NCBI GenBank assembly: GCA_964647255.1
Contig: CAZYGI010000002.1
Coordinates: forward strand, 56,794-120,793
Length of the DNA stretch: 64,000 nt
Source of the DNA: CAWJEL01 sp964647255
Lineage (GTDB): Bacteria; Chloroflexota; Anaerolineae; CG2-30-64-16
Reading direction: 5' to 3'
Position 1 is the stretch's first letter. Each line of letters opens with the position of its first letter. Shown here piece by piece: positions 60,410 through 64,000 of this stretch. The translations under genes and the position numbers were made by a program. The notes beneath the pieces are model-generated. The model was not told where the DNA came from and did not search any database. It saw only the letters and a list, made by a program, of their open reading frames with translations.

Positions 60410-62560
60410 ATGAAAGACGCTCTTGTCAGACGGACATGGATCACGTTGAGCTCGGCGGTGATTGTAGGGTGCTTGCTGGCGTTGGTCTCGGTGCAGCCCG
60501 CGCAGGCGCGACGTTGGGCCATGATTGACGGGATCGGGCCGCGCCCTGCCTTCGACGCCGAGGATGGCGTCTCCTTCTGCCGGGATGGCATGCAGATCGG
60601 CATTGCACTCGAATCGGCCGGAGGCATACGGCTGCAGGTCGAGTCGAACGGCCGCATCCTTTACGATGGCTCCCTCAGGGTTGATTTGCCGATCGAAATC
60701 GGCTCGCTGGAGGATACAAACATTTATCCCCCGCCCCCAACGCCGGTCTTCTACACGTATCGGGTGAGCGACTACTTCAGGATCCCCTGGAGCCAGGGCG
60801 AGGTGGGTGTGCCTGGCGCGAGGACGAAACTGCGATTCGGCCCCGATCTTGCGTGGTTCAAAGATATCACCATCGGGAACTGCACCATGCAACCTTCCGT
60901 CCCCACCGTCCAATTCGTGCAGATCGGTCCGGGCAGCACAAATCCCACGGTTTCCAGCGGCCTGGTGTTTGAGGTGGCCGCGCGTGACACCGAAGTAGGA
61001 CCGAACAACGGCGACGGCATCTATGGTATCAAGATGCAGGTCGAGGACGCCAGCGGTATGGTTGTCTTTGACGAGTTTGAGGCGACCCGTCGTTTCTGCG
61101 CTGTCGGAGGCGATGGCAAAGGCGGTTGCCGGAGCTGGGATTTTGCCGATAACAGCTTCCGCTGGCCCGGTGTGGCCGCCGTGCCGATCAGGTCGGGAGC
61201 CTACCGGCTCGTCGCGGAAGTTCACTCGGCGCGGGGCGCGATGCAGCGCTTCACAAAAGACATCCAGATTGTCCCCAATCAAGCGAAATCCTACCGAACC
61301 GGCGCTCCGCCGACTATTGACGGCCGCCTGTCGGAGTGGGGCAGTGCTTCCCTCATCACACTCGATTCCGTGGCGGCGGCGTTGCGGGTCGGGAATGAGC
61401 CTAGCAAGGCGAATTTATCCGCCACCATGCGCAGCCTGTGGACGTCGAACACCCTCTACTTTGCCGTCAGCGTCACCGATGACAAGATCTGGAATGACGG
61501 GCCGCAGCCGTGGCGCGATGATGAAGTCGAGATCGGTATTGACGGGCTCCATGATGGCATCGGTACGGGTGTGGACGACCACCAGTACACCGCGAACCCC
61601 GATGGCCGGCAGACCGATCAGGGTCAGCCCAGTGTTTCATTTCAGGTGAAGACCCGCACGCGCATAGATGGCTGGGACGCCGAATTCGCAATACCGGTCG
61701 GCCAACTGAAGGCGGGGAACCTTGCCGCGGGCAAGGTTCTGGGGTTTAACATCAGCGTGCGCGACGATGACGATGGCGGCGACGGGGACCGCCAGCTATT
61801 GTGGGCCGGAACCACCACGTACCGGGTTGAGCCGGTCTGGGGCACACTGACATTGGTGGATACGGCCGCACCCACTGTGACCCCTACACCGACGGGGCGT
61901 CCCGCAGCGACTCCGACTCCATACGGCGATACGATCACACTGATGATGGGCAAGGGCGGATACAACGGCGTGCAAGACACATTCATCAGCCAGGGCAACC
62001 CTGGCGCCAACAACAGCAGTTCGACCCAACTCAGACTGAGATCCTTGGGGAGCACCGGGGGGGCCTTGTCCAGCCTGCTGAGGTTCGACCTGTCCCCTGT
62101 GCCGACGGGTGCCACGGTCTTCCGCGCCACGCTGAGCCTGCGCGCCAGTGCGCGCAGCGGCCCGCAGATCAGCCGGGCAGGGTTCTTTCCGTTGAAGCGG
62201 GACTGGGTCGGAGCCGAGGCGACTTGGACGGACGCGCGGACCGGCGTGCGCTGGCAGCAGCCTGGGGCGCTGGGAGCAAATGACGCCGGCAGCCGGGCCG
62301 GCGAAACATACATCTGGACCAGCGATGCCTGGTTCAGCTTCGATGTGACCCAGCTTGTCCAGGGTTGGGTCAAGACGCCGTCGAGCAACTACGGGCTGAT
62401 CCTGCGCGCTAACCCGTCCACTTCCGACATTCTCTATGACTTTGTCGCCAGCGACGCTGCTCCCGCTTCTCAATCTGCGTCGGCGCAGGCGTATCGGCCG
62501 GAGTTGATCATCAGCTATTGGAGCAAGAACCGCGTCTACCTGCCGATCGTGGTGCGGTAA
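60410..62560 (+). CDS. Secreted protein with CBM9-like and DNRLRE domains
   Basis: The 716-residue protein has a signal peptide (ITLSSAVIVGCLLALVSV, cleavage near AQA), an unassigned domain to about residue 290, a CBM9-like sugar-binding domain (PTIDGRLSEWGSASLI, NTLYFAVSVTDDKIWNDG, DDEVEIGIDG, DGWDAEFAIPVGQLKAG) and, after a Thr/Pro linker, a DNRLRE beta-sandwich (VQDTFISQGNPGANNSS, LLRFDLSPVPTGATV, YRPELIISYW). It ends RVYLPIVVR, the C-terminal tag of exported Chloroflexota proteins. ATG 60410 with GGGAGGTG is 22 bases after the STAND gene, so it may share its transcript. Confidence 0.85.
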   Translation: MKDALVRRTWITLSSAVIVGCLLALVSVQPAQARRWAMIDGIGPRPAFDAEDGVSFCRDGMQIGIALESAGGIRLQVESNGRILYDGSLRVDLPIEIGSLEDTNIYPPPPTPVFYTYRVSDYFRIPWSQGEVGVPGARTKLRFGPDLAWFKDITIGNCTMQPSVPTVQFVQIGPGSTNPTVSSGLVFEVAARDTEVGPNNGDGIYGIKMQVEDASGMVVFDEFEATRRFCAVGGDGKGGCRSWDFADNSFRWPGVAAVPIRSGAYRLVAEVHSARGAMQRFTKDIQIVPNQAKSYRTGAPPTIDGRLSEWGSASLITLDSVAAALRVGNEPSKANLSATMRSLWTSNTLYFAVSVTDDKIWNDGPQPWRDDEVEIGIDGLHDGIGTGVDDHQYTANPDGRQTDQGQPSVSFQVKTRTRIDGWDAEFAIPVGQLKAGNLAAGKVLGFNISVRDDDDGGDGDRQLLWAGTTTYRVEPVWGTLTLVDTAAPTVTPTPTGRPAATPTPYGDTITLMMGKGGYNGVQDTFISQGNPGANNSSSTQLRLRSLGSTGGALSSLLRFDLSPVPTGATVFRATLSLRASARSGPQISRAGFFPLKRDWVGAEATWTDARTGVRWQQPGALGANDAGSRAGETYIWTSDAWFSFDVTQLVQGWVKTPSSNYGLILRANPSTSDILYDFVASDAAPASQSASAQAYRPELIISYWSKNRVYLPIVVR

Positions 62561-62584
62561 TGGTGTTTCGTCGCAGGACCTCAC

Positions 62585-62637
62585 CGAGGCGCTCGCCACC
62601 ACGCAGGCGCTGCTGCTGCAGGTGCTGGCGCTGATCG
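62585..62637 (+). repeat. Right copy of the 53-bp near-direct repeat
   Basis: This diverged copy of 56029-56081 is intergenic and not followed by the phosphatase stop. In the matching frame it reads as ALATTQALLLQVLALIG, compared with LLSTTQALLPQVLALIA at the end of the phosphatase. It looks like a remnant of that gene or of a close homologue. Confidence 0.8.
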
Positions 62638-62674
62638 GGCCGCACGCATCGGCGTTGTATTTAAAGGCGGATCT

Positions 62675-63391
62675 ATGCAGGATAATCGCTCTGCGCTCGA
62701 GCGCATGACCGCATTGCTGGCGCAGTGGGAAGGGGCAGGCGACCATCGCGCCATCTTCCTGGGCTGCTATAGCTTGATGACGCGCAACATGCTGGCTGCC
62801 CTGGACGCGGGCCGCTTCCACGATGGGCAGTGGGTGCAGGCGCTGCTGGAGCACTTCGCCAGCTACTATTTCAACGCGTTGGACGCGTACGAGGCCGGCG
62901 ATCCTGCTGTGCCGGTCGTGTGGCGACAGGCGCACGCGGCTGCCGGCCAGCCCCATACGCTGGCGATCCAGAACCTGCTCCTGGGCGTGAACGCGCACGT
63001 CAACTACGACCTGGTCTTTGCGGTCGTGGATCTGTTGGCGCCGGAGTGGGCCGGCCTGGCCGAACCGGAGCGGGAAGCGCGCTACCACGACTTCTGCCTG
63101 GTCAACCACGTCATCGCGGAAACCGTGGATGCCGTGCAGGATCAGGTGTTGGAGCGTTACTCGCTCGCGATGGAAGTGGTGGATCGGCTGATGGGGCCGG
63201 TGGATGAATGGATCGCGGCGCACCTGATCGCGCAGTGGCGGGATGAGGTGTGGCAGAACGCGCTGGCGTGGCTGGCAGCCGCCGACGCCGATCAGCATGC
63301 GGCCTTGCGGCGCCAGGTCGAGGCAGTTGCGCTGCGGTGGGCCGGCCGGTTGGATCGCGGAGCAGCGGCGGCCGGCCACACGGGTGTGTGA
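62675..63391 (+). CDS. DUF5995-like protein
   Basis: The 238-residue all-helical protein has the DUF5995 signature NLLLGVNAHVNYDLVFAVVD near residue 100, preceded by MTRNMLAALDAGRFHDGQW and followed by FCLVNHVIAETVDAVQDQVL. The His/Asp pattern suggests a metal or ligand site, but no activity is known for the family. It ends just before a repeat-rich gap. Confidence 0.78.
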   Translation: MQDNRSALERMTALLAQWEGAGDHRAIFLGCYSLMTRNMLAALDAGRFHDGQWVQALLEHFASYYFNALDAYEAGDPAVPVVWRQAHAAAGQPHTLAIQNLLLGVNAHVNYDLVFAVVDLLAPEWAGLAEPEREARYHDFCLVNHVIAETVDAVQDQVLERYSLAMEVVDRLMGPVDEWIAAHLIAQWRDEVWQNALAWLAAADADQHAALRRQVEAVALRWAGRLDRGAAAAGHTGV

Positions 63392-63407
63392 TCCGCCGGG
63401 GGCGGCG

Positions 63408-63491
63408 GTTGAAGACACCGTCTGACATGCCAAACGCGTTGACACGCATTGTGTGGCGGCCGCCGTCAACCCGGCTCAACTCAGGGTGACA
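63408..63491. repeat. Composite repeat remnant between DUF5995 and pepF genes
   Basis: CCGTCTGACATGCC near 63418 resembles the GTCTGATATGC part of the GAATGAATTCG family, and CTCAGGGTGACA (63480-63491) is a right end of the MITE-like family. No matching left end is visible, so these are solo remnants. Confidence 0.45.
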
Positions 63492-63502
63492 CTGGGTTCC
63501 GC

Positions 63503-64000
63503 TTACCCCACCAACCCCTCCAACCGTGTCACCAACCCCGCCAACACCTCGAACGCAGCCTCCACTGGCTCCGGGCGGGTCATGTCCACCCCGGCCAGGC
63601 GCAGCGCGTCCAGCGGGTAGCGCGAGTTGCCGCACTTCAGGAAGTCCAGGTAGCGTTCGACCGCGGCGGAGTCGCCCGCCAGGATCGGCCGCGAGAGCGC
63701 GTGCGCGGCCGAGATGCCGGTGGCGTACTGGTAGACGTAGAAGTTCATGTACATGTGCAGGAACTGCGCCCAGGTGACGCCGACGCGCGGCCGGTCGAAG
63801 GCTACCTCACCCCCGTAGCCCTCGGCGAACAGGTCGGCGGTGATGCCGCTGAGGATGTCCGCGCTGAGGGGCGCGCCCCGCTCGGCCCTCGCATGCGCCT
63901 CCAGCTCGAACTGCGCCAGGGTGGGCATGAGGAAGAAGTAGCGGTGGTAGTTGGACATCGCCTCTTCGATCAGCGCGATCTGCAGGTCGCGATCGGTCTG
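63503..64000 (-). CDS. M3-family oligoendopeptidase (C-terminal part)
   Basis: The reading frame is open to the right edge of the window. The 165 visible residues (TDRDLQIALIEEAMSNYHRY, then FELEAHARAERG, HMYMNFYVYQYATGISAAHA, YLDFLKCGNSRYPLDALRLA) match the C-terminal helical part of PepF-type zinc oligoendopeptidases. The HExxH active site lies outside the window. Minus strand, convergent with the DUF5995 gene. Confidence 0.9.
   Translation of the reverse strand, partial: QTDRDLQIALIEEAMSNYHRYFFLMPTLAQFELEAHARAERGAPLSADILSGITADLFAEGYGGEVAFDRPRVGVTWAQFLHMYMNFYVYQYATGISAAHALSRPILAGDSAAVERYLDFLKCGNSRYPLDALRLAGVDMTRPEPVEAAFEVLAGLVTRLEGLVG

Noticed and set aside
56087..62674. Prophage or insertion-sequence origin for the CHAT-STAND block
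   Set aside because: No integrase, transposase, phage gene or short target duplication is present; only the diverged 53-bp repeats support mobility.

Overview
The window is high-GC, gene-dense DNA that looks like a fragment of a Chloroflexota genome, most likely from the Anaerolineae/Caldilineae side. The evidence is the secreted proteins ending in a YLPLV/YLPIVVR-type C-terminus, the DUF2330, DUF5107 and DUF5995 families, the NgcE-type sugar transporter and the abundance of small palindromic repeats. A run of 10 N at 44730-44739 shows it is a draft, probably metagenomic, scaffold. No tRNA, rRNA, CRISPR array, transposase or phage gene was recognised.

Layout. (1) 1-2841: the end of fdhD, a long NDP-kinase-like protein, a FocA-type formate channel, a stand-alone Lrp/AsnC effector domain and a small secreted-protein remnant. 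(2) 2919-13804, minus strand: a complete hypABFCDE set for [NiFe]-hydrogenase maturation with its own promoter, and upstream a second unit of three single-domain response regulators, NuoE and NuoF homologues, a tandem-ACT protein and a coiled-coil histidine kinase. With fdhD and the formate channel this suggests H2/formate metabolism, but no catalytic subunit is present. (3) 14004-20013, plus: a transglycosylase, SnoaL-like and VOC proteins, an SDR enzyme, membrane proteins, a DUF2330 protein and an FGE-sulfatase-domain protein. (4) 20090-26189, minus: an acyltransferase, mfd, pth and a secreted anchored protein. (5) 26540-30520, plus: two DegV paralogues around an ECF sigma factor, a small membrane protein and L-serine dehydratase, ending in a clear terminator.

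(6) 30742-51354 is a large amino-sugar (GlcNAc/chitobiose) locus. It holds two ROK repressors with near-consensus promoters, a ROK-type kinase homologue, nagA, an NgcEFG-type ABC transporter, a BadF-type kinase, a URO-D-like protein, two SIS proteins, a DUF5107-TPR protein, an amidohydrolase, a Gfo/Idh/MocA oxidoreductase, an N-acetylhexosamine 1-kinase (nahK) and a fused sugar nucleotidyltransferase/phosphohexomutase. Together they could import GlcNAc or its oligomers and send it to GlcN-6-P (via NagA) or to UDP-GlcNAc (via NahK and the fusion enzyme). A GT-C-like membrane protein, a nitrilase, an OsmC protein, a HAD phosphatase and a HisN-type phosphatase follow.

(7) 56259-62560 is the most interesting block. 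A CHAT (caspase-like) protease gene is followed after one base by a STAND/NB-ARC ATPase with TPRs. The C-terminus of the protease and the N-terminus of the ATPase carry the same short Gly/Ile/Val/Thr motif (22 of 32 residues identical), the layout known for amyloid-type signalling between NLR-like sensors and cell-death effectors. A secreted CBM9/DNRLRE protein follows. The block lies between two diverged 53-bp copies of the 3' end of the preceding phosphatase gene, suggesting it was inserted there. The window ends with a DUF5995 protein and the C-terminal part of an M3 oligoendopeptidase.

Across the window at least four families of small palindromic or terminal-inverted-repeat elements recur. 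Several lie in frame inside conserved proteins (mfd, hypF, the DUF5107 protein) or supply gene ends and stop codons (hypC, pth, the acyltransferase, the BadF-type kinase).
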